64,000 nucleotides of DNA from Planomicrobium sp. Y74 (lineage in GTDB: Bacteria; Bacillota; Bacilli; Bacillales_A; Planococcaceae): contig NZ_RCWH01000004.1 in NCBI RefSeq assembly GCF_003668635.1, positions 124,001-188,000 of the forward strand, written 5' to 3'. A program made the translations under genes and the position numbers. The notes beneath the pieces are model-generated. The model had not been told where the DNA came from, made no database searches, and saw only the letters and a program-made list of their open reading frames with translations. Positions 42,759 through 52,130 of this stretch are shown one piece after another (the stretch's first letter is position 1; every line of letters starts with the position of its first letter).

Positions 42759-42783
42759 GTTATATTACAGATTGTAATATAAC
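42759..42783. promoter_or_regulatory. Perfect 11-bp inverted repeat between the LysM-3D and BCCT genes
   Basis: GTTATATTACA-GAT-TGTAATATAAC. It lies in the 382-bp divergent intergenic region, 111 bases from the LysM-3D start and 248 from the BCCT start. It looks like an operator for a dimeric repressor that I cannot name. I see nothing else firm in this gap. Confidence 0.6.
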
Positions 42784-43030
42784 TATTTATTGTGAGTTCG
42801 AGATAAATTAGTAGCAAATTTATTCTGCTTTTTTGGGTTTGCGTTTATGCCTATGTAAAATAGGCTAAAGCAAATAAGAAGCAAAACCTTTATACATAGC
42901 ATCTGAGCCCCTTTTTTTATTTGCTCTGCAAAAGGAATATTCATAGCTTTGATAAGAGATGCAGTGTAATCGGCACATTTCTGCCGCGAAATTCCACTGC
43001 AAAAATAGCCTTATTTAAGGAGGAGACAAT

Positions 43031-44539
43031 TTGAAAAATGTTACATCCGTGTTTTGGATTTCACTGGCAATCTGTCTCGCCCTTGTGGTGTGGGGATTTG
43101 TCGTACCCGAAAACTTCAAAGAGCTGACAGGCAATCTGACGGCTGATATCTCAAGTGTGTTCGGTTGGTATTACTTGACCACTGTTTTTCTGATTCTAGT
43201 TTTTTGCATTTATCTTATCTTTTCACGCTTTTCTTCTATTAAACTTGGTAAATCGGAAGATGAACCGGAATTCTCCCTGCTTTCCTGGTTTGCTATGCTG
43301 TTCAGCGCTGGAATGGGGATGGGATTGGTTTTCTGGACCACTTCAGAACCGATTTCCCATGCGTTCATCAGTGCTCCACGAGCAGAAACCGGTACAAACC
43401 AAGCCATCACAGAAGCCATGCAGTTTTCTTTCTTCCATTGGGGACTCCATGCATGGGCCGTATACGGTCTTGTCGCATTAGCACTGGCTTATTCGAAATT
43501 CCATAACGGAGCCCCAGGACTTATCAGTGCAACGCTGATTCCCTTGTTCGGCAAAAAACGCATGGCCGGCCCAATTGGCAAATTGATTGATGTTCTGGCT
43601 GTTTTTGCCACTATTGTCGGCGTCGCCTCTACTCTTGGTTTTGGTTCTGCCCAAATCAATGAAGGGATGCACTTCCTTCTTGGAACACCCAATACCTTTC
43701 CTTTTCAATTATTAATACTTGCAGTCGCCACCGTCCTTTTCATCGTCTCAGCCTGGTCAGGGATCGGGAAAGGGATTAAATATCTGAGTAATATTAATAT
43801 GGTGCTGGCTTTTGCACTTGTAATCCTGTTATTGATCGTCGGACCGACACTCTATATTTTGGATACATTTACGAACAGCCTTGGAGGCTACCTGTCCAAT
43901 TTCTTTATGATGAGTTTTCATCTGGAGCCTCTAAACACTGACCGACGGGCCTGGGTAAATGGCTGGACGATTTTCTACTGGGCATGGTGGATTTCGTGGG
44001 CGCCTTTTGTGGGTATTTTCATAGCACGGATTTCCCGCGGACGTACAGTAAAGGAATTTATTATGGGTGTATTATTCGTCCCTTCTATCGTCTGCTTCAT
44101 CTTTTTCGCGGTATTCGGTGCATCAGCACTCCATCTTGAACAGAATGGAATCGCAATGATTTCCGAATACAGCTTGGAAACTGCCACTTTCGGTGTACTG
44201 CAGAATTATCCGCTCGGAACTGTAATGTCGATCATGACTCTATTTGTAGTTGCCATTTTCTTTATCACTTCTGCGGATTCAGCCACTTTCGTACTGGGCA
44301 TGCAGACGACCGGCGGCATGATTAATCCGCCAAACCTTGTAAAGATTACATGGGGGTTGATCCAGTCAGCCGTCGCAGCCATCGTCATCTTTTCCGGCGG
44401 AACACAAGGATTGCAAAATATCCTCATTATTGCGGCCCTGCCATTTTCCGTGGTCATCCTGCTGATGGGTGCGGCATTCTTCAAAGCCGCTTCGCAGGAT
44501 CCACTGGTCAATAAAACCAAGAGAGTTAGAAGACAATAA
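43031..44539 (+). CDS. BCCT family transporter (glycine betaine/choline type)
   Basis: 502 aa, about 12 membrane helices. Classical substrate site: FSAGMGMGLVFWTTSEP on helix 3 (residues about 92-108) and IFYWAWWISWAPF followed by ARISRGRT (about 315-340). It imports betaine-type osmoprotectants with Na+, closest in plan to OpuD/BetL. The C-terminal tail is short. The start is a TTG with AAGGAGGAG at 7 bases. It stands alone, with a bidirectional terminator behind it. Confidence 0.93.
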   Translation: MKNVTSVFWISLAICLALVVWGFVVPENFKELTGNLTADISSVFGWYYLTTVFLILVFCIYLIFSRFSSIKLGKSEDEPEFSLLSWFAMLFSAGMGMGLVFWTTSEPISHAFISAPRAETGTNQAITEAMQFSFFHWGLHAWAVYGLVALALAYSKFHNGAPGLISATLIPLFGKKRMAGPIGKLIDVLAVFATIVGVASTLGFGSAQINEGMHFLLGTPNTFPFQLLILAVATVLFIVSAWSGIGKGIKYLSNINMVLAFALVILLLIVGPTLYILDTFTNSLGGYLSNFFMMSFHLEPLNTDRRAWVNGWTIFYWAWWISWAPFVGIFIARISRGRTVKEFIMGVLFVPSIVCFIFFAVFGASALHLEQNGIAMISEYSLETATFGVLQNYPLGTVMSIMTLFVVAIFFITSADSATFVLGMQTTGGMINPPNLVKITWGLIQSAVAAIVIFSGGTQGLQNILIIAALPFSVVILLMGAAFFKAASQDPLVNKTKRVRRQ

Positions 44540-44582
44540 AAAAGGCATTTCCGCTTTGATAGCGGAAATGCTTTTTTCGTTT
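44538..44582. terminator. Bidirectional terminator between the BCCT and peptidase S51 genes
   Basis: AAAAGGCATTTCCGCT pairs with AGCGGAAATGCTTTT, runs of A and T on either side. Confidence 0.9.
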
Positions 44583-44600
44583 TTATATAAATCTTGTCAA

Positions 44601-45239
44601 TTACTCACCGCTTACGACAATAATGTCTCCGATGAATTGAATTTTGTCGTCCTCCACGATCAAGCCATCTCCGTCATTTCCTGCATAAACGGTAGCTCCG
44701 GTTGTTCGGGCATAATCCCGCACCTGCTTTTTAAAGGTATCATTCCAGCGGTTATAATGTGGAAGGAATTCGAAATCGACAAATTTCAATGCTTCCTGTA
44801 TCTCGTTGGTATCGCCAGCATACAATTGAAATAATTTCGTTGTTTTGCCGAATTGCACAGCTCCCGCGCTTACTCCCACTAAAACTCCACCTTGTTTGAA
44901 ATACCCCTTTAAATGTTCGTCCATTTTTCTGCGTTTCAAGGCTTGCCGCAGTTCAATCGGATTTCCGGCAGAAAGATGTATGATGTCACATTGCAGCAGT
45001 TCATTGATTTTCGCCGAATCAAACTCACCGTACAGGTCGAAAAACATCATATCCCGGACTCCATAATCCAGGTAATACTCGGCCTTAAGATTGAAATACT
45101 TCCTTTCTTTATCTTCGGTAGAAGGTATGTAGGCTATCTTGGTGTGTTCAGGGTCCAAGCCTTCCAAAAGCAGATGATCCATTCTTTTATTTCCTGGTGT
45201 TTCTGCTATTTGATCGCTGTAAAAGAAGAGTTTCCCCAT
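44601..45239 (-). CDS. Peptidase S51 family protein (dipeptidase E-like)
   Basis: 212 aa with the class I glutamine amidotransferase-like fold. The nucleophile Ser sits in GVSAGAV (residues about 120-126), after a HLSAGNPIELR strand. S51 includes aspartyl dipeptidase PepE and cyanophycinase. The usual catalytic His region is less clear here. The start has AAGGGCGG at 5 bases. Upstream of it 45240-45527 (288 bases) shows nothing I can name. Confidence 0.82.
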   Translation of the reverse strand: MGKLFFYSDQIAETPGNKRMDHLLLEGLDPEHTKIAYIPSTEDKERKYFNLKAEYYLDYGVRDMMFFDLYGEFDSAKINELLQCDIIHLSAGNPIELRQALKRRKMDEHLKGYFKQGGVLVGVSAGAVQFGKTTKLFQLYAGDTNEIQEALKFVDFEFLPHYNRWNDTFKKQVRDYARTTGATVYAGNDGDGLIVEDDKIQFIGDIIVVSGE

Positions 45240-45527
45240 GCAGACCGCCCTTTTCGTTGATTAACTGCTTACTAAAGTGCTGAATATTTTTCGGTTTATT
45301 TTAACATAATATTACAATTGACAATAAAAGAAAAGAGTATGAGTTGAAGTTGCCTACACTACGACTCGTTGATTTGTATTTTTCTCGTATTCTCTTTCAA
45401 TTCTAATGAGGTTTTAGGATTTTCCAAGACTAATATGGCAGCATTCTGCAGTTCGAACGATTTATCGTGTACAAAAAACTTAAAAGCATGCTTTTCACAG
45501 GCGAAAAGCGGCAGGGAGAAGATTTGT

Positions 45528-45632
45528 GATCGGCAAAGGAGAGTTTATGATCGGCAAGCAACTGTTTATGATCGGCAAGCAACTGTTTGTGATCGGCAAG
45601 CAACTGTTTGTGATCGGCAAAGGAACTCTTTA
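45528..45632. repeat. Family C tandem repeat array, GATCGGC type (second locus)
   Basis: Five 21-base units at 45528, 45549, 45570, 45591 and 45612. The three middle units are almost identical (GATCGGCAAGCAACTGTTTNT). Same unit type as at 31996. In one frame it spells repeated MIGKQLF. Confidence 0.85.
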
Positions 45633-45686
45633 TTGTCCTGCTACTATTTCAAAGGCCTTTGGATTAAATCGCCATACTCTCTTCCC

Positions 45687-45722
45687 ACAAAAAAAGCATT
45701 CCCGCGCAATGCGGAAATGCTC
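45687..45722 (-). terminator. Terminator of the ferredoxin-NADP reductase gene, displaced
   Basis: On the minus strand GCATTTCCGC / GCGGGAATGC with a 5-base loop and seven T. It is 184 bases beyond the stop codon; a family A repeat lies in between. Confidence 0.8.
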
Positions 45723-45785
45723 AGTATTACAAGATAAGAAAGTGTTAGCTCTTAACTTGGTAATACTTTATAACGAATGTTTCCC

Positions 45786-45907
45786 TGTCCAGACTCCAGC
45801 GGCCCAACTCTTCGGGTCATAAGCCAGCTTAGCTATGCGGCAAAGAACGCCGCTCCGCTAAGCCGTCTTATGCCTTTCAGAGCTGAACGGGCGCTTCCGC
45901 TTTTCTT
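45786..45907. repeat. Family A palindromic repeat (complete copy)
   Basis: Begins TGTCCAGACTCCAGCGGCCC and ends GGGCGCTTCCGCTTTTCTT. Its right end runs into the stop codon (TTA, 45906-45908) of the ferredoxin-NADP reductase gene. Confidence 0.9.
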
Positions 45908-46892
45908 ACTTAAACACACTCGTGCTGTGAAGCGGTTGAACTTTGGATTTCGGATCAAGATATGCTTTCGCGTTATTGATGGCTGTCGGCGCTTCGCCGA
46001 ATCCTACTGCAATCAATTTCACTTTTCCTTCATATGTGGCTACATCTCCGGCAGCATAGATGCCTTCGATGCTCGTCTCCATCTTGGAATTGACGACAAC
46101 GGAGTTTTTCTCCATCTCAAGGCCCCACTCTTTCAGCGGTCCCAAAGATGTAATATTTCCGTAGTTTACAATGACGTGATCAACTTCAAGGCGTTCTTCG
46201 TTGCCTTCTTTATCGATCAGCACCAATTCACGGATTTCTCCGTTTTCACCAACCAATTCCTGAACACCATAAGGTTTCATGACGTTTACAGTAGAAGCCA
46301 TCATTGTATCAACATTGGCTTCATGTGCCGTCATTTTTTCACGGCGGTGGCTGAGTGTTACCTGATCAGCTACATTTTCCAGCATCATTGCCCAGTCTAC
46401 TGCGGAATCTCCTCCACCAAGGACAACAACTTTTTTCCCGCTGAACATCGTAAGATCCTTCACTCCGTAATGCAATGTTTTTCCTTCAAACTCTTCAGCA
46501 CCTTCAACTGCCAGCTTCCGCGGCTGGAAAGCCCCGACTCCTGCAGTCAATAGGATTGTTTTCGAGTAATGTTCACCTTTATCAGTACGGATTACAAAAT
46601 GGTCTCCATGGCGTTCTGCTGCTGACACTGTTTCTTCCAGACAAATTGTCGGATCGCCGTAATTAGCCTGTACAGTCAGGTTATCTACCAGATCTTTCGC
46701 CAATACTTTGGAAAATCCTCCGACATCGTAAATATATTTATCAGGATAAAGTTCTGTCAATTGGCCGCCAAGTTGTGGCAAACTGTCCAAAATCTTCACC
46801 TTCATCTTACGCATTCCGCCATAAAAGGAAGCAAACAAGCCTGTTGGCCCGCCGCCGATAATCGTTATATCAAAAATTTCGCGTTCTTCCAT
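45906..46892 (-). CDS. Ferredoxin/flavodoxin-NADP reductase, type 2 (YumC family)
   Basis: 328 aa, thioredoxin reductase-like but without the redox CxxC. FAD motif [14 protein letters not shown] at residues about 12-25; NADP motif [10 protein letters not shown] at about 155-164; the ending [15 protein letters not shown] type ([17 protein letters not shown]) near 280. It moves electrons between NADPH and ferredoxin or flavodoxin; YumC is essential in B. subtilis. The start has GGGAGTG at 6 bases. Confidence 0.93.
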   Translation of the reverse strand: MEEREIFDITIIGGGPTGLFASFYGGMRKMKVKILDSLPQLGGQLTELYPDKYIYDVGGFSKVLAKDLVDNLTVQANYGDPTICLEETVSAAERHGDHFVIRTDKGEHYSKTILLTAGVGAFQPRKLAVEGAEEFEGKTLHYGVKDLTMFSGKKVVVLGGGDSAVDWAMMLENVADQVTLSHRREKMTAHEANVDTMMASTVNVMKPYGVQELVGENGEIRELVLIDKEGNEERLEVDHVIVNYGNITSLGPLKEWGLEMEKNSVVVNSKMETSIEGIYAAGDVATYEGKVKLIAVGFGEAPTAINNAKAYLDPKSKVQPLHSTSVFK

Positions 46893-47074
46893 TTAAAACA
46901 CTCCCATTAGTATCAATATTTATATCCTATCATATTCTATCCTATTTCACGCCATTGGACTATTGACGGAGATGTATGAAGGAAAATTCAGAATTCCAAC
47001 ACTACTGAACTGCATTATCCCGCATGATTCGGTAAACTGAGAATTGTAGGTTAAACGGAAAGGGTGAATAACGG

Positions 47075-47866
47075 ATGGATTTAGGACTGAAGGATAAAGT
47101 GGTGGCGGTAATGGCTTCCAGTAAAGGGCTAGGAAAAGCGACAGCGTTGGAATTCGCCAAAGAAGGGGCAATCGTTTTCATTTCAAGCAGAAGTGAAGAT
47201 AAATTGCAGCAGACTGCGCAAGAAATCAAACAGCAATCGCAGAATGACCAGGTCTTCTATAAATCATGTGATATGACAGACGAAAAGGACATTGCTGATT
47301 TCTTCGCTTTTGTCGCCGAAAAAGCGGGACGCATCGATGTCCTGATCAACAATACCGGCGGACCGAAAGCTGGAGGCTTTGATGGTGTAACGGATGAAGA
47401 CTGGTACAAAGCTTTCGACCAGAATCTTTTAAGTTATATCCGTGCTTCGCGCGCCGTGCTTCCTTATATGAAAGAGCAGCAATTCGGGCGCATCGTAAAT
47501 GTATCTTCTTCTTCGACCAAAGAAGTGCTGGACGGACTTATTTTATCAAATACGTTCCGCGCAGGGATGGTCGGTTTCGCAAAAACCCTGGCTCGTGAAG
47601 TAGCTGGCGATAATATCATGGTCAATACAGTCGGACCGGGCAAAATTGCAACGGATCGGGTAGCTGAACTGAATCAGATTGCCGCTGACAAACAGAACCT
47701 GACGGTCGAACAAGTCGTTGAAAACACCGAAAAACAGATTCCGCGAGGTCGCATGGGAGAGCCGGAAGAATTCGCTAAAATTCTTGTTTTTCTTGCGTCT
47801 TCCGCCAATTCTTATATGACCGGCCAATCGCTGATTGTCGACGGCGGCTTGCTGAAAGCGCTGTAA
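47075..47866 (+). CDS. SDR family oxidoreductase with altered active site
   Basis: 263 aa Rossmann protein. The cofactor loop is ASSKGLGKA instead of TGxxxGIG, followed by [10 protein letters not shown]. The catalytic Ser is present (VSSSS, near 150), but the Tyr-x3-Lys pair is replaced: the segment reads SNTFRAG. Close relatives are annotated as 3-oxoacyl-ACP reductases, but without Tyr and Lys normal dehydrogenase chemistry is doubtful. The start has AAAGGGTGA at 7 bases. It lies 76 bases before ppiB, perhaps one transcript. Confidence 0.85.
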   Translation: MDLGLKDKVVAVMASSKGLGKATALEFAKEGAIVFISSRSEDKLQQTAQEIKQQSQNDQVFYKSCDMTDEKDIADFFAFVAEKAGRIDVLINNTGGPKAGGFDGVTDEDWYKAFDQNLLSYIRASRAVLPYMKEQQFGRIVNVSSSSTKEVLDGLILSNTFRAGMVGFAKTLAREVAGDNIMVNTVGPGKIATDRVAELNQIAADKQNLTVEQVVENTEKQIPRGRMGEPEEFAKILVFLASSANSYMTGQSLIVDGGLLKAL

Positions 47867-47942
47867 ACCGTCAAATCATTATACACAGACCATCAAAATC
47901 GCTATACTTGAGAATGAACAAACCGAAAAGGAGATGTTTTTA

Positions 47943-48386
47943 ATGGCGAAAAAAGGCCACATCCACATGGAAAACGGCGAAATTATCAATTTCGAACTTT
48001 TCCCGAATGAAGCACCAAATACTGTAGCAAACTTTGAGGAACTGGCAAATTCCGGTTTCTATAACGATGTAACATTCCACCGTGTAATTCCAGGCTTCGT
48101 CAGCCAAGGCGGCGACCCGACTGGAACTGGCGCTGGCGGCAGCGGCAAAACGATCAAATGCGAAACTGATAACAACCCGCATAAACACCAGGCAGGCAGC
48201 CTATCTATGGCACATGCAGGAAAAGACACTGGCTCAAGCCAATTCTTTATCGTTCATGAGCCTCAGCCGCATCTTGACGGCGTGCACACTGTGTTCGGCC
48301 AAGTCGACAAAGACGGCGTTGAAATTGCACGTGCAATGAAAAACGGCGACAAAATGACGAAAGTACATGTGTTTGACGAAGAATAG
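47943..48386 (+). CDS. ppiB: Peptidyl-prolyl cis-trans isomerase, cyclophilin type
   Basis: 147 aa single cyclophilin domain. Catalytic Arg in [13 protein letters not shown] (residues about 37-49), then [27 protein letters not shown] and [10 protein letters not shown]. It speeds proline isomerisation in the cytoplasm. I start at ATG 47943, with AGGAG at 9 bases; three codons more are possible. The G of its TAG stop is the first base of a family A repeat, which separates the gene from its terminator at 48519. Confidence 0.95.
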   Translation: MAKKGHIHMENGEIINFELFPNEAPNTVANFEELANSGFYNDVTFHRVIPGFVSQGGDPTGTGAGGSGKTIKCETDNNPHKHQAGSLSMAHAGKDTGSSQFFIVHEPQPHLDGVHTVFGQVDKDGVEIARAMKNGDKMTKVHVFDEE

Positions 48387-48504
48387 AAAAGCGAAGGCGC
48401 CCGTTTAACTCTGAAAGGCATAAGACAGACTAGCGAAATGGCCTTGGCCATGCAGCTGGGCTGGCTTATGACCCGAAGAGTTGGGCCGTCGGAGTCTGGA
48501 CAAA
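48386..48504. repeat. Family A palindromic repeat (complete copy)
   Basis: Begins GAAAAGCGAAGGCGCCCG and ends GTCGGAGTCTGGACAAAG. It begins within the ppiB stop codon. Confidence 0.88.
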
Positions 48505-48518
48505 GAAAAGCAACAAAC

Positions 48519-48555
48519 AAAAACTCCTTACCGAAATCTCGGTAAGGAGTTTTTC
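48519..48555. terminator. Bidirectional terminator between ppiB and the glutamine-type ABC operon
   Basis: AAAAACTCCTTACCGA pairs with TCGGTAAGGAGTTTTT, four-base loop. Confidence 0.92.
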
Positions 48556-48558
48556 TGT

Positions 48559-49287
48559 CTATAAAACTTTGCTCAAGAATGCTTTCGTCCGTTCGTGCTG
48601 CGGATTGCCGAATAATTCCTTTGGAACATTTTCTTCGACGATATAACCGCCGTCGATAAACAGGACGCGGTCGCCCATCTCAGCAGCGAAGCCCATTTCG
48701 TGGGTTACAACCACCATTGTCATGCCTTCCCGCGCAAGTTCCTTCATTACATCCAGTACATCTCCGACCATTTCAGGGTCAAGTGCAGATGTCGGTTCAT
48801 CAAACAGCATGATTTTCGGATCCATGGCCAGCGCTCTCGCAATCGCAACGCGTTGCTTTTGTCCACCCGAAAGTTCGCCTGGATAAGCTTTCGCCTTTTC
48901 GCGCAGCCCTACTTTATCAAGCAATTCATACGCTTTTTTCTCAGCAGCGGCTTTGTCCATGTTCTTCAGTTTCATAGGAGCCAGTGTCACATTCTGCATC
49001 ACCGTCTTATGCGGAAACAGATTGAACTGCTGGAACACCATGCCGACGTCTTGCCGGATTTTATTGATATTATTCTTCGGATCCGTAATATCGACGCCTT
49101 CAATATAAACATGGCCGTCCGTAATCTCTTCCAGCCGGTTCAAACAACGAAGAAAAGTACTTTTGCCTGAACCGGACGGACCGATTACGCAAATGACTTC
49201 TTTTTCTTCGACCACTGTACTCATGTCTTTAATTACTTCTAGATCACCGAATGATTTTTTTAGGTTTTCAACTCTGATCATAGTCAT
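48559..49287 (-). CDS. Polar amino acid ABC transporter ATP-binding protein (GlnQ type)
   Basis: 242 aa. Walker [10 protein letters not shown] near residue 34, Q-loop [10 protein letters not shown], signature LSGGQKQR, Walker [13 protein letters not shown], and [10 protein letters not shown]. Subfamily of glutamine and other polar amino acids. Its start overlaps the permease stop by four bases (ATGA). Third gene of the importer operon. Confidence 0.93.
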   Translation of the reverse strand: MTMIRVENLKKSFGDLEVIKDMSTVVEEKEVICVIGPSGSGKSTFLRCLNRLEEITDGHVYIEGVDITDPKNNINKIRQDVGMVFQQFNLFPHKTVMQNVTLAPMKLKNMDKAAAEKKAYELLDKVGLREKAKAYPGELSGGQKQRVAIARALAMDPKIMLFDEPTSALDPEMVGDVLDVMKELAREGMTMVVVTHEMGFAAEMGDRVLFIDGGYIVEENVPKELFGNPQHERTKAFLSKVL

Positions 49288-49940
49288 CGTAATACAAACT
49301 TCCTTTCTACAAAGCTCGCCAGCATGGAGAGCAAGTATATGACGATGAAGTAAATAACACCAAGCAGCAAGTAGATTTCAAACGCCTGGAAAGTCGCGCT
49401 TGCCTGGATCCGCCCTTCCTGGGTCAAATCGGCAACACCGATTACAGAAAGAAGCGAGGTATCTTTCAAGGAGATGATTGCCTGGTTGGTGAAAGTCGGC
49501 AGCATCCGTCTGAACGCCTGCGGCAAGATGATGTGGCGCATGTTCTGAGTCGAATTCAAACCCAGTGAACGCGCCGCTTCCGTTTGCCCTTTATCGATCG
49601 ATTGAATACCGGCCCGGATGATTTCCGAGAAATAAGCCCCGGCATTAATTGCGACCGTTACAATACCGGCTGTGGTATTATCCATTGAAATAAAATCTAA
49701 TGAGTTCAATCCAAAGTAAATGAAGAATAATTGAACGATAAACGGCGTACCGCGAATGGCATCGACGAAAATCTTGGCGATCCAGTTCAATATCTTGAAC
49801 GGCGACAAGCGCAGCAAAGCCATAAGCAAACCAATTAGAAACCCGATAATAATAGCGATAAAGAAAATATAAAGTGTAACTTGCAAGCCTTCCAGTAAAT
49901 ACGGTAAGGCATTACCCCATGTATTAATCCATGCGTCCAT
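49284..49940 (-). CDS. Polar amino acid ABC transporter permease (GlnP type)
   Basis: 218 aa, about five membrane helices. The permease loop [28 protein letters not shown] is at residues about 125-152 (described, not quoted in full elsewhere). It forms the membrane channel for the operon's binding protein. The ribosome-binding site GGAGGGG is 8 bases before the ATG and directly follows a shortened family A repeat. Confidence 0.92.
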   Translation of the reverse strand: MDAWINTWGNALPYLLEGLQVTLYIFFIAIIIGFLIGLLMALLRLSPFKILNWIAKIFVDAIRGTPFIVQLFFIYFGLNSLDFISMDNTTAGIVTVAINAGAYFSEIIRAGIQSIDKGQTEAARSLGLNSTQNMRHIILPQAFRRMLPTFTNQAIISLKDTSLLSVIGVADLTQEGRIQASATFQAFEIYLLLGVIYFIVIYLLSMLASFVERKFVLR

Positions 49941-49958
49941 TCACATAACCCCTCCTAT

Positions 49959-50030
49959 AAGAAAAGCGAAAGCGCCCGTTAAGCTCTGACAGGCATAAGA
50001 CCAAGAGCCGGGCCGCTGGAGTTCGGACAA
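49959..50030. repeat. Family A repeat, internal deletion derivative, inside the ABC operon
   Basis: 72 bases: both ends of the repeat are present (TAAGAAAAGCGAAAGCGCCCG and CCGCTGGAGTTCGGACAA), but the central hairpin part is gone. It sits between the binding protein gene and the permease gene. Confidence 0.75.
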
Positions 50031-50087
50031 AAATCCGCTCCTTTTAAAGCTTTCTTAAACTATAAAATATTTACTTTCTTATCCTAT

Positions 50088-50119
50088 AAAAAAACGCAGC
50101 GCGCATCTGCGCGCTGCAT
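50088..50119 (-). terminator. Intra-operon terminator after the binding protein gene
   Basis: On the minus strand GCAGCGCGCA / TGCGCGCTGC with a T run. It would limit permease and ATPase expression relative to the binding protein. Confidence 0.85.
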
Positions 50120-50127
50120 CCAGTTTC

Positions 50128-50919
50128 TTATTCAGAAATATACTTGTTCAAAATTTCATCATATTTGCCGCTGTCGCGCAATTCCTGAAGGCCTGCATTG
50201 ATTTTTTCAAGCACTTCAGCATTTTCGCCTTTCAGTACAGCAATACCATATTGATCACCAGTCAGACGGTCACCGACAGTTTTCAGGTCAAGTCCACTTT
50301 CAGAAATCGCATAGGCGATGACTGGATAGTCTTCAAGAAGGACATCCGCATTGCCGTTCGATACTTCCTGGAACATAGATGGGCTATCTTCAAATTGTGC
50401 AATTTCATAACCATATTCCTCTTCGTTATCACGGGCAAATTGTGCTCCCGTTGTTCCGCTCTTAACGGCAACTGTTTTTCCTTCAAGGTCTTCCAAAGAA
50501 GTGATCTCTGAGTTATCCGATTGAACAACAAGCGTCAATCCTGCATCGAAATATGGATCAGAGAAATCCACCACTTCTTTCCGTTCATCCGTAATACTCA
50601 TCCCAGCAATTGCAATGTCCAATTGGCCCGCCTGCAAAGCCGGAATGATTCCGCCAAAGTCCATTGGATTGAATTCGATATCGAAACCTTGATCTTCAGC
50701 AATCGCATTGATCAGGTCAATATCAATCCCTGTATATTCCCCGTCCACTTCATATTCGAACGGCGGGTAAGTCGTATCGATTCCTACTTGGTATGTTTTG
50801 TTTTCGCCGCCTTCAGTACCGCTTCCTTCTCCCCCGGAAGTCGATTCTTCATCAGATCCGCATGCAGCGATGAAAAGCATCAATGCTAAAAGCATCACAA
50901 TAAAACTGAACTTCTTCAT
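50128..50919 (-). CDS. Polar amino acid ABC transporter substrate-binding lipoprotein (GlnH type)
   Basis: 263 aa. Lipobox FIAAC near residue 20, then a Ser/Gly/Glu-rich linker, then a family 3 solute-binding protein: GIDTTYPPFEY, FGGIIPALQAGQLDIAIAGM, TDERKEVVDFSDPYF, VKSGTTGAQFA. The ligand pocket pattern fits glutamine or a similar polar amino acid. I use the second of two adjacent ATGs (7 bases after GGGGG). First gene of the importer operon. Confidence 0.92.
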   Translation of the reverse strand: MKKFSFIVMLLALMLFIAACGSDEESTSGGEGSGTEGGENKTYQVGIDTTYPPFEYEVDGEYTGIDIDLINAIAEDQGFDIEFNPMDFGGIIPALQAGQLDIAIAGMSITDERKEVVDFSDPYFDAGLTLVVQSDNSEITSLEDLEGKTVAVKSGTTGAQFARDNEEEYGYEIAQFEDSPSMFQEVSNGNADVLLEDYPVIAYAISESGLDLKTVGDRLTGDQYGIAVLKGENAEVLEKINAGLQELRDSGKYDEILNKYISE

Positions 50920-50978
50920 CATATTTCCCCCTTTGAATAAATTAAGTACATGTCTAATATATCATAATATTCTCATAC

Positions 50979-51006
50979 TTGATAAGATAATCATATATTC
51001 TGTCAA
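50979..51006 (-). promoter_or_regulatory. Possible promoter of the glutamine-type importer
   Basis: On the minus strand TTGACA, 16-base spacer, TATCAA. The -10 is weak. Confidence 0.4.
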
Positions 51007-51007
51007 C

Positions 51008-52096
51008 TTAACCGGAACTTTCGGCAACATCCCGCTTTTTTCTCAACCTGATAAAAAGCCTGAAATTATGAATCAGCGTTTTTAACACTGCATACAGTGG
51101 AATAGCAATCAACAACCCGATAAAACCGTAGAGAGCAGAAGCGATCATCAATAATAATATGATCGTCAATGGATGGATGTTAAGACGATTTCCCATGATA
51201 TTCGGTGTGACAAGATTGCCCTCCAACTGCTGGACAACCACCAGAACCAGTATGACTTTGATTGCCATAAAAGGTTCTCCTCCTACCAAAGCTACGAACA
51301 GCGCTGGAATAATCCCGATAATCGGACCCAGAAACGGGATGATTATAAGAAACATTGCAAAAATAGCCAAGGTCAGTGCGTAATCCAAGCCGATAATCAG
51401 ATAGCCGACATACATCATCACACCGACTGTCATTGCCACAAGGGCCTGTCCGACGATATAGGAGGATAGCGTGGCGTCGACATCCTTCAATAGTTTTCGG
51501 CCTTCCGGTTTGTGTTCTTCAGACAGATATCTCGTTATATGAGGTACCAGCTTTTCGTCATCTTTTAATAAGAAGAAGAGGATAAATGGCACGACTATGA
51601 TGACGATCGCAATATTCATTAGCGCTGATAAAATACTGGCAATATTATCGACCAGTCCTTTGGAGAGAGACTCGATATAGGATAATGCTCTCGCTCTTAT
51701 TTCCGACCCCTTAATGCCCATGAACTCGAAATTGGCCATAGCGGTTTCGGATTCCTCCGTCACTTCCTCCACTTTTTCCGGCGCCAATTCCATAAAACTT
51801 TCCACTTGCTCTTTAACGGTGGGACCAAAGAAATAGACGCCAATCGAAAGAATGAGTGCGATAGCGGTAAAAACAATAGCGATGCCAGCTAATTTCGGTA
51901 CATAACGCCTCAGCAGATTAACCAGCGGGCGCAGAAGATAATAAAACAAACCGGCAATCAAAATTGGCGCAAAAAGAGTAGTAATTATAACTTTGAACGG
52001 CCAAAGCGCGTAATCGATTTTGCCCAGAAAAAATAAGATGATTAAAATCAGTAATGCGCCTGTGGCATACTCAAAAAATGGTTTCCTGATCCACAA
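51008..52096 (-). CDS. AI-2E family transporter (second paralogue)
   Basis: 362 aa, about eight membrane helices. Same family stretches as the gene at 25737: IPFLGPIIGIIPALFVALV near residue 255 and QQLEGNLVTPNIMGNRLNIHPL near 298. The two share the plan but differ in the outer loop and N-terminus. Family members export small molecules or exchange Na+/H+. The start is a TTG with GGGGAGA at 6 bases. Confidence 0.88.
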   Translation of the reverse strand: MWIRKPFFEYATGALLILIILFFLGKIDYALWPFKVIITTLFAPILIAGLFYYLLRPLVNLLRRYVPKLAGIAIVFTAIALILSIGVYFFGPTVKEQVESFMELAPEKVEEVTEESETAMANFEFMGIKGSEIRARALSYIESLSKGLVDNIASILSALMNIAIVIIVVPFILFFLLKDDEKLVPHITRYLSEEHKPEGRKLLKDVDATLSSYIVGQALVAMTVGVMMYVGYLIIGLDYALTLAIFAMFLIIIPFLGPIIGIIPALFVALVGGEPFMAIKVILVLVVVQQLEGNLVTPNIMGNRLNIHPLTIILLLMIASALYGFIGLLIAIPLYAVLKTLIHNFRLFIRLRKKRDVAESSG

Positions 52097-52130
52097 TGGG
52101 CTTCTCCCCTCTCGATAAATTAAACCGGCA

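Noticed and set aside
45369..45822. Two overlapping plus-strand frames with repeated MIGKQLF or YDRQATV units
   Set aside because: They are translations of the 21-bp array in two frames; no ribosome-binding site, and they run through the terminator and the family A repeat.
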